This document shows, one piece after another, positions 12,028-23,842 of a stretch of 64,000 nt of DNA. Source of the stretch: Chamaecyparis obtusa (Eukaryota > Streptophyta > Pinopsida > Cupressales > Cupressaceae); NCBI GenBank assembly GCA_027943335.1, contig BSBK01001583.1, forward strand, positions 625,001-689,000, given 5' to 3'. Position 1 is the stretch's first letter; each line of letters starts with the position of its first letter. The position numbers and the translations under genes are program-made. A model generated the notes under the pieces. The model was not told the DNA's origin, ran no database searches, and saw only the letters and a list, made by a program, of their open reading frames with translations.

Positions 12028-12090
12028 GTAGAGACAATCAGATACAAGAATATCAACTTCCATGTTTGGGATGTGGGGAGCAAGGAAAAG
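12028..12090 (+). pseudogene. Captured exon of an ADP-ribosylation factor (ARF) GTPase
   Basis: The plus strand encodes VETIRYKNINF then HVWDVGSKEK, closely matching the ARF segment VETVEYKNISF / TVWDVGGQDK that contains the G3 (WDxGG) nucleotide-binding motif. The second Gly of that motif is Ser here. It ends at a splice donor (AAG|gtactg), consistent with an intron after this Lys in plant ARF genes as I recall them. Just upstream, TTTGATTTTAAT resembles the preceding IGFN with a short insertion. No other ARF exon was found nearby, so this is an isolated fragment within the CACTA element. Confidence 0.78.
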
Positions 12091-14071
12091 GTACTGTATA
12101 TAACTTCATTCAACCATAAAATATGATGATTGAAATTTATTATTACATTAATATCCAATTGTTGGAATACTCAACATCTATAGATTTTTTTTAAAAAATT
12201 GAGTTGAGTACTTGATATAGTTGTTTGTTCATGGTAACAGAACACAAAATTATCTTAAATTTTTTTTTAGAAGTCATGCATTTGTTTCAAAGACCCAATT
12301 TTGTCTATATATTTCATTTTGACAAATTTGTAATTTTATCTTCTTGTACACTTCTTTCATGCTCTACTGCAACTACATGATTTTTAAAACTTGAAAATAA
12401 CAATTGTTTTCCATGTTGTATAACTACATGATCATATTCCACTTATTAGATATTAAAAAATCTATATCAATGATGTTGATATAATTATTTCTATATTGTA
12501 TAACAAATTCAACCACTGTAGAGACCCTACTTCCAGAATACTCTGTGTCTTATCTTTGTGGTAGACAACAATGATATTATCTTCATAGGAAGTATGGTGT
12601 GAAGAAAGTATGATAAAATAATATTGATAGTGTATTCAGGTTTATAGGAATCTTAACTGTGAATGGATTTTATTTCATATCAGTCATGAAATACAAGAGA
12701 ATATATTAACCCATGGAGGATTAAGTGTAAGTAAATACATTTTGTTGCTGGAAAGACCTATCATATATTCATATAACCTTAAAGATAGTTAAGAAACATG
12801 AAAGAAATGATTGATATATCTAATTATTTACAAGCTATTCCTTTTTTACTGACGAATCTGGCCAGAGGGCACCATATCCATAAAATTAAAATTAGTACAA
12901 AAAATTATTGGCTGCTCCATTGGAGGGTCTATAAAAAAAAAACTCTTCTTGGTATAAAAAAATCATAAAGAAGATGTTTCCATTGAAGGCCAATCTTTCA
13001 AAGAGATCTTTGGTTATGTCAAAGTCATATCCACCTCTTCTAGAAAATACCATCACTGTCGACATTCAAAACCATCAAATCTGATCACAATAAAATACTA
13101 TCCAGATATGATCAGAGTCCCTTAGAACACTAATAGATCATTCAACACCTTCTTATATAGTGCATCATTTCCTAAAATTAATTCATGGTCAACAACCATT
13201 CAAAGAAGTAGTGAACTAATTATAGGATTGACAGTCATTTCATTGACAATTTTAAACTGTGTTCTCCGTATAAATGTAATGTCTATCTTACATAGGATCA
13301 CAAATTCAATGTTGCAGACTATTGATTGCATTATCCTAAACTTCAAAAAACATATTTCATTAACTAAAAATCCTTATAAACAAATCAATTGAAAAAATTA
13401 GCTCTTTCACTATCAAAACAATGGGATTTCACTATTTTTGCCTGGCAGGGCATCATTTTACTCTTATCAGACAAGACCATTCAATGTAATACCAACTGCA
13501 TTGGAGCCATTCATTTTGACTAATGATGGTGTATAGGTAATTGTCAAGGAAGTTGGATCCATGTATGTACCTTGACTATAGGGTATGAGTATAACACTAA
13601 GTCACTCAAAATATTAGGTTTCTATGAAGGTAACAATGTCTTAACCTTAAACTGCACCAAATCCAAAAAGCAAAGCTAGACGAGGAAAAATCATTCATAA
13701 AAAAATGGAATTTCAAAAAATGATTCTACGATTTGTTAGAAGAATGATTGTGGTCATTTTATCATCATCAAGAGGGCATTGCCATCTGTAGTGAATTACA
13801 CACTAAACAATTATTTTTAGAGGCAGAATGGTGGCTAAGCATATCCAAATGTGAATTAGGGCTTCCTCAATGATGTCATGATTTCCCTTCTTTCTGCTCA
13901 AGTTGAGAATAAATGGAATAGTGGATTTAAATGCAGTGATAAATTTTGAGAATAGATGGAGTAGAAATGGACCAAAACTTGTTTTGGTCATGAATTGACC
14001 TTTTGATACTAATGACATCTGAGGGAATCCCTTTTAAATTTATAAGATAAGAACACCAAAATATCTATTAC
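12091..14071. other. CACTA interior with one possible unidentified exon
   Basis: Mostly AT-rich, no recognised gene. At 13449-13536 (plus strand), a segment between a splice acceptor (tggcag) and a donor (tag|gtaatt) reads YSYQTRPFNVIPTALEPF then ILTNDGV. Composition looks coding and both splice sites are good, but I do not recognise the family. It may be another captured host exon. Confidence 0.35.
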
Positions 14072-15925
14072 CTTAGGAAAGGGCTTTTCCTTTTTCTTGG
14101 ATTTGTTGGAGTAATCTATGGTGTGCTTTAGGGAATCCTTCTTCTTCATCTCCCTTTCATCCTTTTCTGGGCCATTTACTGCTTTCCCCAACTGTGGAAT
14201 GGTAGTACCTTGTGGAGCCAAAATAATCTCACCCATTGTTTCCATCTTTGGATTCTCTAGCACAGAATCTATGACCAGTTTAATCTCAGTCACTGGAGAA
14301 ACCACCTCTCCAAGTATTGCTTCAAGGTGAGTTACATCCATTTGTGAAGAAGAAAGATCAGTTGTCCTAGCTTCATCGTAGCCCTCATGTATTTGTAAGA
14401 AAGGAACATCTGTCTTGGCTTCATCATTTTTTGAACTTGGTAAATCATTCTCTCTAACAAACTCTGGAGTTGTTTCTTTGGAATTCTTTGCATAACAAGA
14501 AGTGTGAGGATTTGAAGGCATACATGTTCTTCTATTTGACAATTTTGTTGCAGATTCCTTTCTGTCATCCTTAGTTTGAGATGGTGCATGCTCATTTGAA
14601 GCAGAAAACTCCTGAACAAAGATAAACATGATATATTTATGTAAATTAAGAGTCTTGTTAAGAGATACACTAAGAAACTCATTTGATTTGTTCAGGGATT
14701 TATCTGACAATCTTATTTAATAGATTCATACTAATGATGTCTTAGGGATCACGTGTAAATTTTTCATGTTCAAAACATCCTGGAGAACCATATAAGAAAA
14801 AAATGTCTAAATAATTATTACCTCAGGAAAGGGTTTTTCCATTTGTTTGGATTTGTTGGAATAATCTATTGCATGCTTTAGAGAATCCTTATTATTTATC
14901 TTCTTTTCATCCTTGTCTGGGCCATTGACTGCTTTCCCTGCCTGTGGAACTATAGCACCCTATTGTGCCAAAATCATCTCACCCATTTTTTTTTTCTCTT
15001 AGGACCCTCTGGCACAGAATCCACAACCAATTTAATCTCTAAAACTGGAGAAATCACTTCCACAAGTATTGCTTCATGGTGGATTGCATCCTTTTGTGGA
15101 GAAGAAAATTTTGTTGTCCTAGCCTCATGGTTGGCTCCATCTATTTGTAAGAAAGGCACATTAGTCTTGGCTTCATCCTTTTCTGATCTGGGTAAATCAT
15201 TCTCTCTAACAAACTCTGGAGCTATTTCTTTGTTATTCTCAGCATAAAAAGAACTATGAGGATTCGAAGGCATAGGTGTTATGCCATTTGACAATTTTGT
15301 TACAAGTTTCTTTTTGTCATGCTCAGTTTGGGATGGCACATGCCTATTTGAACCAGTAGCCTCCAGGACAAAGATAAACATGATGTATTAATAAAAGATT
15401 AGCTTTTGATTAAGAGACACACTAAGAAACTCATTTGCTTTGTCGAGGAAATTATCTGACAATGTTATTGTAATAGATTCATATTAATGAATGCCAAAAT
15501 AGTTATTAATAATTACCATAGGAAAAGACTTTTCCTTTTGCTTGGATTTCTTGTAATAATCTATAGCATTATTTACAGAATCCTTCTTCTTCATCTTCTT
15601 TTTGTCCTTTTGTGGGCCATTAACTACTTTCCCCACCTGGGTAATGGGAGCACCTTGTTGAGCCAAGATAATATCACCCTTTGTATTCATCTTTGTACCC
15701 TCTGGCACAGGATCCATGACCAATTTAAACTCAATAACTAGAGAAAGCACCTATGCGGTTATTGCTTCATGGTAGGTTGCATCCATTTGTGAAGAAGAAA
15801 CATCAGTCGTAACAGCCTCACAGTAGGCTCCATGTATTTATAAGGAAGGAACATCAGTCTTTGCTTCATCCTTTTGTGAACTAGGTAAATCATTCTCTCT
15901 AACAAACTCTAGAGTTATTTCTTTG
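14072..15925 (-). repeat. Tandem exon-plus-intron repeat, three copies
   Basis: The unit recurs with offsets of about 750 and 705 bases (copy starts 14072, 14822 and 15527). Both exon and intron are duplicated: each intron contains gagayacactaagaaactcat and a following ttatctgacaa. The middle copy is the most complete partner of copy 1. Confidence 0.75.
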
Positions 15926-16270
15926 ATGTGGGGTTCATCTATTTCCAGAGTCAGAACATCCTGACTCACCGCCTCCTCCTTAGACTTCTCACCTCTCAAA
16001 ATTTTGGCCTCTATATCAAATCCATTGATTTCATTATTGTCAACACATAAAGTGGGATCAACATTGTTCTATTCAAAAGATACGATGTCCATGCACTGGC
16101 ACTAGTTACTCTGTTCCCAGTTTACAGGTTGTTGTAACAATGCTATTTGAGCATCAATCTTTCTATATCAGGACCACTTTGCCCACAACAATGTATCAAA
16201 CTAGAGCTTATTAAAGGACTCCAATCAGTCTGCTATAACTTTAGATGCAGGCTCTGCCTATGATTTATTG
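14072..16270 (-). pseudogene. Unidentified minus-strand gene with a triplicated exon-intron unit
   Basis: On the minus strand, a 5' segment (about 16270-15925, acidic, with SKEEAVSQDVLTLEIDEP) leads into three copies of one exon at 15925-15527, 15363-14822 and 14611-14072. Each copy encodes PEFVRENDLP, then DEAKTDVPFLQI or a close variant, EIKLV-DSV, GKAVNGP-KD and a lysine-rich end like KEKPFPK. Each ends at a splice donor (gtaata, gtaata, gtaatt). The acceptor of copy 1 is intact (ttgttcag); that of copy 2 is cctg, so it is mutated. Copy 2 has a shift near the poly-A run at 14990 and an in-frame stop. No domain is recognised. It may be a captured host gene or an old CACTA accessory gene. 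Confidence 0.6.
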
Positions 16271-19200
16271 ACAAACAAAATTAATTCAAAAATAGACATA
16301 CAAAACAACAATAAATAAATGGGAAACTAATAGTGAGGGTTGTATAGCTGTTATAAAGACAAGCTGCTAAACCAAATACAATTATAATGTAGTATCTATA
16401 ATTACAAGCGCCATAGAGACAAGGGTCTCTAAAGTAAACTGCATAATCATGCAATATATGATATATTTATATTTGCGCCTACATGTGCACCATACTCTTA
16501 TAACTACAACCATGTGTAATATTGATCCTTAAAACATAACTAAACCTGCTAATAAAATTTGCTACATAAAAACCTATTTCTCAAAACTTACCAATTCCGT
16601 TACTCGGATTTGCATTGACAATGCATATCCCAAGCAAATTCTTCATCAGATTGGGCTTCTTAGAGCATGCTTGGAGTTCAAAGTCCATTAATACATCTAG
16701 CCTGAATGTGTGTGATAGAAATCAACCTCTGGAATGTGCTATCCTTGGAAAGAAATGAAACTAAAATGGTTAAAAAGGTTTATTGTAAGGCTTCTATCTC
16801 TTGCATCTCCGTGATTGAATGATTTACTTGAAGTTCTTCCTTCTTTATTGCATTACTTGTGAGATCAATAGGATTCGAATAAGAGAAAACTTGGTCAGCA
16901 CTATTCAACATTTGATTGATCATTTCAAAATTTTCTCTTTAGTTAATCCAATTATTCCTCTATATAGTCATTAACATCTGCTCCCACATTTCTCTATGCA
17001 TGAAGATAGGTGTGTCCTTAAATTTGTGAAACCTCTCTTTGAAGAGATATAGTTAGAGGTCACATCAATCAACTGTCAACGGAAAGGAATAGTTTGGGAT
17101 CAAGACAAAGCCCTCAATGCATTTGCTCGCTGTGGAATAGGCTTTGTACTATATATGTATGTTGCTGTCTACTATTCAGAGAATTGCATGCAATGATTGC
17201 TACAGTATTTGAATACCCTCTTGCTTATAATTTACGTTATCTAACCTATAAGCGGGATAGAATAACAAGTCTGGGAGGCCTAAATAAACTACTGGGTTTT
17301 AGTTGCACTCTAGGTTGTTTTTTGTAGTTTTAATGAGATGGGTTTCCTTCAATTATATACATTGTAAAATTAAATCATACTTAGTATACTTAAAGAAAAT
17401 GTACTTAATTCCCCTATTCTCTCTTCACTAGAGATAAAAGAAAACTTATGGTAATTACCATCTTTTAAAGCTGAGGATTAGCAACAACAAAATGCAAAAA
17501 ATGAAAACATTAACATATAGATAAGCTTCCTGTGCAAAGGCTATACCACCCAAGGATATAGAGAGAAAGCGGGCAATGAATAGTATACCGCATTACAATG
17601 TACAAGCTTTTACAACCATTATGAAAGGATATCAAAAGTTCTACAATTTGGCATGAGCTAAAGAAATTTCAACTATTGGAAAATGTGAATTATAATTAAG
17701 AAATGCAGTAGGTTGTAAGCTGGTAATGGGTATACTTGAGTCCTATTATTCTGATCTTGAAATGCAAATGACAGATGTCATTTTCAGTCTCATGGGCTAT
17801 AGGCATAGAATACATGAGCTACTTCATGACAACCTAAATAACATAGCAACATCTGAAAATCAGAGGAATCCAGCTTAAAAGGATCAATCAATACCCAGAT
17901 CCATGTTCAAGAAAAATATAGCTAAGAACTGCGGAAACATGAATCACGACAAACAATAGATCAATTCTAAATATAACTAAAACTGTCAGAAATGTGAATC
18001 ATGACAATTATTGAATAAAATTGCATGGACTACTAAACTAATATGTTGAAGCCTTGAATATGGACTTATCATCTTGGATGATGTGGACCAAGAAGACCAA
18101 TTGAATGTTTTATTGCCAGAAATGGACAACCTTGAACCTGGTGTTTGATCATTGCTACATCTCAGCTTTGAACTTAGACCTTCCTAATAAGCATATGTTG
18201 TGTTCTTTTGTGTAATATGAAGATCCTGATAATGGTCCCCCCTTGCGCAACCAGTGTTTATTCACCACTGGGAACTTGTTGACATCCCAGACTAGAACTC
18301 AGAGCATCCAATTTTGGGCTCTATTTATAGAGGCATCAACTTCTTCAAGGAAATGGGAAACCTATTGCTTGTGTAGTTATTGTTTGTTAGATTGATCACA
18401 AAATGAGTTTGACACAGACCACTACAAAGAAACTGATTGATCACAAAATATTTCCATGCATGGCAGGAAGCAAACACAAAGTTAGCTGCATTGTGAGTTC
18501 CTGCCAGGGCAGGAAACTATAGCTGATGGTAGAAGCATTAAATAGTGATTAATCCTTTGTTGTTCAACCAATCAAACTACTAAGATTTGTTTCCATAAAT
18601 CTGGCTCTCCAATATGTGCAAGATAAATTGCATGTTTTTTACCTTTATTTTCAATAAAATATATTTAAGCTATGTGTTATTGGTCATCTTTGTGGTTGCA
18701 GAAGGGTAGAAATTTTTTCAAGATTTTTGATGCTAGAGAACGCACATTCTTCTAGACTCTAGCCTCCAGGTGACTGCATACTGTCAGTAACATTTAGTTT
18801 TTCCTTTCACAGTTCATAATGTGGTACCAAAGGATCACCAATTTCAACAATCTGGGTCTTTTCTGGTGCATAGTTGATTGATTTTGATGCATAATATTCA
18901 ATAGACATCGAATAAGGAAGATAGAGACCACTTGTAGGAAATGTAAATTTTTTATTGAAAATCAAGTAGCATGGAGCTATTTGCACCTCTTGAGCCTTGA
19001 AAATGGTGGAATTCATATGCATCTATTGGTTATAACTTATGAATGAAGTTGTTAACAAAATAGTTCTAAGCCATGGCACAAACATTTCTTTAGATTATCT
19101 TGTTGCAGGCTTGAATCTCAAGTTTATGGTGAATGCTAGTTTGTTGCAGGCTTATTATGTGTTCAATATCAATCACTAGCTTCAGTGATAATAGCCTATA

Positions 19201-22200
19201 TAAAGGGATAGATTCATGAATTGTTATATTGTGTATACCGTGTGGATAGCAGAAGATGCTTTGATAATGTATAGATTAGTCAGAAAGCTTGTAAGTCCTT
19301 GGAAATACCTAATGTTTGCAATTCTTGAACTGATTAATGTACAATATCACAAGCTTGAATATTGTATTCAAATATATCATTTCTCCTTGACAGAGGGCAC
19401 AAGACATCCATCTATGGTAGCCAGCATGGAGCTGTGCACCTTTAAGTCTTCAACCACTAATTAACCTCAGGTATGGGAGTATCACAAATGCTTGGGCCTC
19501 TTTCTCCTTCCTTTGCAGCTTCTTCATACTGATATGAAACATAGGCTATACAAATATGAATACACTGGGAAACCCACTTCTACTTAGTACTTTTATTTAT
19601 TCCTGAGAAGATACAAGAACCACCCACTATATACACACCACTACAGAGGCTCTCCGTCTCTTTATGCTATTCATTAGAGAAAACAATATTAGAGTTTCAA
19701 ATCCAATACAGATAATATAGATATGCCATGAGGATCCCATTAAGAGTTTTCTTTCAATGAGTCTTATTAAGCCCAGAATTAACTAAGAAGAAAATAGAAT
19801 TAGCGATGAATAAAATTACAGATCAGTACTTCCCCAACTTGATGGCTCAACGATTCATGGGGATTTGACAATACTTCACCAAAAAGTATTTTCATGGCGA
19901 TTTGACTACAATTCATCAAAAAGTGTTTTGTACAAACCCAAGTTCATTACTTTTGTCAACAAAAATTAGTTCAAATGCCGATGCCAGAGTTGGTCCTTGG
20001 CTAGCACACTTGGTCTATCTAGGGCTGATTCTTTGTTGCCTATGCTTTATTATTTTGGTCAATTTTGTATCTATCTTGTTGCCTACAATTTGTAGTTTTG
20101 TCTATTTAGTATCTATCTACATTAAATGATTTGGGGGCATCCCTAGAAAAATGCTACATTTTATACCATTATGAAGCTTGTTTCTACTACCTATTTCCTT
20201 TTTTAAGTAGCATGTTTGATGAGAACTCTTGATAACTACAATGCTATTAGCTACAATGGGACTGGAATCGAAGGAAGGTGAAATTCTAGGTGAATAGAAT
20301 GTAGTGTGCTTCTTGTGTGGGAGTAATAGAGAATAGTAAATACTCTTTAAAAAAATTCCAGGGCTCAAGGAGCTCACTATAGTTCTTCTTCAAAACAAGG
20401 CCATGATACTCTACTGGGCCAACCTTTCTGGAGGTAAGACGTATAACTTTTATTCTGAACATAGTTGGCAAATCCTTTTTTGTTCAACTTCAACTTTGAT
20501 TTTTCTTTTCTATTCATGTTTCAAATGATATGGCTATACCCACACTGGAAAAATCTGTATTTATTCATATATAGTTTTGTGATAGTGCAAAACTAAACCT
20601 TGTCATGAAACTGGACCATTCTAGAGGTAAGACATTATAACTTCTATTCAGAGCATAGTTGGCAAATCTTTTTCCGTTCAACTTCAACTTCAACTTCAAC
20701 TTTAATTTTTCTTTTCTATTCATATTTGAAATGATATAGCAATACACATATTGGAAAAATCTGTGTTGTCATATTCATATTTAGTTTTGTGATAGTGCAA
20801 AACTAAAGCCTGAAATGAAACTGGGTTATTCTAGAAACCAACTTTTCTTGAATCTAAAGTCATGTACTATTGGCGTTGATGTCAATATAAGTAGCTTCCA
20901 CATTATTTTCATACTTGCAGCATAGTTTTTATTGCTCATCCTATTTAGCTTAACCATTTTGTTTTTTACGTAAAACTAAGAAACATAACATTAACTTATA
21001 CCAAATAACCTTAGAATTTGTTCTTTGGGTAACTATAACTGCAGTAAAATAGAAAAAACAAATTCTTGTAAAAGACATATAACTTCCATACATTAGTCTT
21101 GTCTTGTTCAAACTCTTAGTCTTGTAGGTTAAGCATTATCACAATCTGTGTATCAGCAAATGTTGAGGTGCATAAATGTCCCCATTCAAAGACTCTTTCT
21201 TCTACCTCAAAGTCCATTTACGGTTTAAATTTGAATCCTAGTACAGATCTGGGCTAGTCCACCTACCTCCATGTCTCTATTTCTCTGCATTTTCACTTAT
21301 GTACTCAATGCTTTAAGGTTTTTTCTAGGCAGTTTGGCAATAATTGTTAGATCCAATACATCAAGTATCGATTTCCATAATTGTTACATTACAATTATAT
21401 ATTCACCTTTAAAATTTGGTATGTAGATTTGAGTGTTTCACTCAATTTTTTATTTCAATTTTCAATGATAACTATTGAATGTAGTAAAAATAGCAATTTC
21501 TTTTCCACTCTTTCCATTGTGTATTCTGGTAATGCATTCTGCTTTTGCCTAAAGTATCCTAATTGAAAATCTATTCTAATTTCTAAACCATCTTTTCAAT
21601 TTAGTTGCCTGCCATGACACTGCCACAAAAAACTGGTACTGGTGTAAAGACCCCTGTTTCTCACTGCTCCACAACTGTTAGTTACTGAATAACAATCCAA
21701 TAATTTCCAATTGCATTTGGCAGGGACTCCTGCTGCAGCAACCCTTGTACTTAACAGTTTGTATTTCTTATATAGCAATACATGGCAATGATCTCAGTAG
21801 CTGCATATTTTTTTTAGTATTTGCAATCAAGCACATTATCAAACATAATTTTTTCATTCACAGCACTAGGACTTCTCTAACCCAAACATGTACAGTACTT
21901 ATCAGCCACAAATCCACATTACTTATAAGTTTGGTGCTTAGAAAAAATTGGAAATTTCATTAGCTTTCTAATAGTGGATTTACTATTTTACATTTCATTT
22001 TTCAACTTGACAAAATTCTCCTTAGATTTCCAACAAGTACTGACTTGCATTTGACAAGTGATTTACCAAAAAACTGCTATCATGTGCTGGAAACTGTGAA
22101 ATGATTAATGGGGAAATGGGTTGCCAGTCGCTTTTCAATAAATCAGTTGGGAACCTATAACTAAGCATTAAAGGAAAGTTTCAGCATTGGTCAAAAGATT

Positions 22201-22439
22201 TTCAAAAATCCAAATGGAAAAAAATCCAAAACTTGGTACAAAGATACATCATTTTTCCAAAATTGGTATTTGTCAGTTTCAAATTCAATATATTGTACAG
22301 CCTCTAAGGGAAATCAATCATTAAAAAAAATACACAAGAGAAGCAACATATCATCATGACATATCTCCAGCCCCTTTTGAGTAAATGACCATATAATTAC
22401 AAGAATGTATGTTTGCTTTCCTTTGTTCATTTCATCAAC
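16271..22439. other. CACTA interior, central part, no gene identified
   Basis: AT-rich, without a complete gene. Two segments look as if they were once coding. On the minus strand around 16720-16610 the reading is LDVLMDFELQACSKKPNLMK, then NLLGICIVNANPS. On the plus strand around 17085-17165 it is GIVWDQDKALNAFARCGIGF. I recognise neither. The rest shows only short chance frames. Confidence 0.35.
20431..20836. repeat. Two-copy tandem duplication of about 193 bases
   Basis: The block starting gaggtaagac at 20431 is repeated from 20624. Both contain catagttggcaaatc, the attttctttctattcat-type stretch, tggaaaaatctgt and tagttttgtgatagtgcaaa. The second copy is longer because a TTCAAC hexamer is expanded to four units near 20678-20705. 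Confidence 0.75.
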
Positions 22440-22711
22440 TCATCATAAATAGAAGGGCCATACCTAGACCATGCAATGCTAGCATATACCCGAGCTATAA
22501 TAATTTTATCTCTAATCAATTTAACATTGCCTGCATTTATTGGTCAATAACAACCTTAAGTACTATTGGGTATGGAGATATACATGTTGTGAATGGTAGG
22601 GAGATAATCTTCATTATATTTTATGTCTTTTTTGATCTTGGCCTCACTGCTTACTTGATTGGCATTATGATCAATCTCGTTGTAGAAGGAACAAGGAGAA
22701 CCATGTAGTTT
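22440..22711 (+). pseudogene. Captured pore exon of a plant Shaker K+ channel (KAT/AKT type)
   Basis: The plus strand encodes IYWSITTLSTIGYGDIHVVN, the pore helix and selectivity filter (GYGD at 22568-22579) of a voltage-gated inward or outward plant K+ channel. It is followed by the sixth membrane segment with GLTAYLIG and NLVVEGTRRTM. Plant KAT/AKT proteins have the same order (TTLTTVGYGD...GLTAYLIGNMTNLVV). After TRRTM a TAG replaces the conserved Glu or Arg codon, then a splice donor (TTT|gtaagac). Some filter-adjacent residues are changed, such as NMT to IMI. Upstream voltage-sensor exons and the downstream cyclic-nucleotide-binding domain are absent here. It lies 136 bases upstream of the SEC8 fragment in the same orientation. 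Confidence 0.88.
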
Positions 22712-22847
22712 GTAAGACTTCTTCAACTTTAAATATCATTTTTCTATCTAAAAATATACATGGATTGCAGAATATATGTACATTTCATTTTGCTATTTGT
22801 AAATATTGTTGTAATAATTTTTCATTTGTAACGATGATTTTCTACAG

Positions 22848-23842
22848 CCAGAGGCTTATACCTACTATTCATGAAATTATCACATCTGAAATTAAAGCTA
22901 AAGCAGAAGCACTTGATGCATCAAGGCCTCGTATAGATCAAGTTTCGAAAACAACAGTTCTTGGTTTGAAACATTCTGAAGGAGGAGGATCTTCAAGTTA
23001 CAGATTTACCAACAAACAAAAATACTAGAATGGTAGAACTAGTGTAGCTACAATAACCTCTGTAGGTCCTGTGTCTCCTTCGATGGCTCCTAGGGGTCCA
23101 GCATAACAGGCAGCACAGGAGCTATTGGAATCAATATTGGAAATAATTATTCAATTACTAGGTGAGTTGATTTTATGTTCCTAACATTTTTTGTTAATTA
23201 CTCGTATGCTTCTGTAAGTTTAAATTTTTGTTTGCTAGAAAAATATCCTCCCTATGTAGTAATGCCTTTTTCACTTTTTCTTGACAAGCCTTGACAATGA
23301 TACTGTGGTAAACTACAAAAAATCATATTGTGGTTGGGGAACTCATGGAATTAAAAGCAACACTTCATAATGGACAAAGCTCACCAAAGATAGTGAATGG
23401 TGATTTGAACTAGAACCTTGATTCTGACGTTGCTCGTGCAACAGGAGGATACAGCTTGGGTTTTTCCTTGATGGTTCTGCAGGTATCTAGTTACTGATTC
23501 TAGTAAGAGGAATTTCATTTGTCATTTAGCTTTGCTTTAATCCTTTTTAAATTATCGGTATATATGGGCCCATATCGAAATGCATACATGGGTTCATGAA
23601 TCAGCAATGTTTGTGGATTCGTGGTAAGCTTTATAATTATACATGAATTCAGTGCATATATTTCACCTAAGTGTCTATAATGATTCAAGTAATGTATTAT
23701 ATGTTTTTTTTCTCTATTTGATGGCGGAGTGAATGCCAATAGCTTATTTGTGATATTCTTTGTGCTACCCCTGAGGCTACATCTGCTGATGCTATTGTCC
23801 AAATAGCAAGACTTGCAAGCAAGATCCCTACAAAAGAAACAG
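22848..23842 (+). pseudogene. SEC8: Captured three-exon fragment of exocyst subunit SEC8
   Basis: Three plus-strand segments match plant SEC8 (EXOC4), a subunit of the exocyst complex that tethers secretory vesicles to the plasma membrane. Exon a (22848-23161) begins after an acceptor (ttctacag) and reads IPTIHEIITSEIKAKAEAL, then PVSPSMAP and QELLESILEIII; it ends at a gtgag donor. Exon b (about 23317-23482) reads HIVVGELMELK, DLN, then ATGGYSLGFSLMVLQ and ends at gtatct. Exon c (about 23729-23842) reads LICDILCATPEATSADAIVQ and IARLASK. Retained introns show DNA-level capture. At least four stops (near 23026, 23104, 23428 and 23740) sit at sites that are Gln or Trp in the family. It is a dead fragment. 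Confidence 0.88.
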
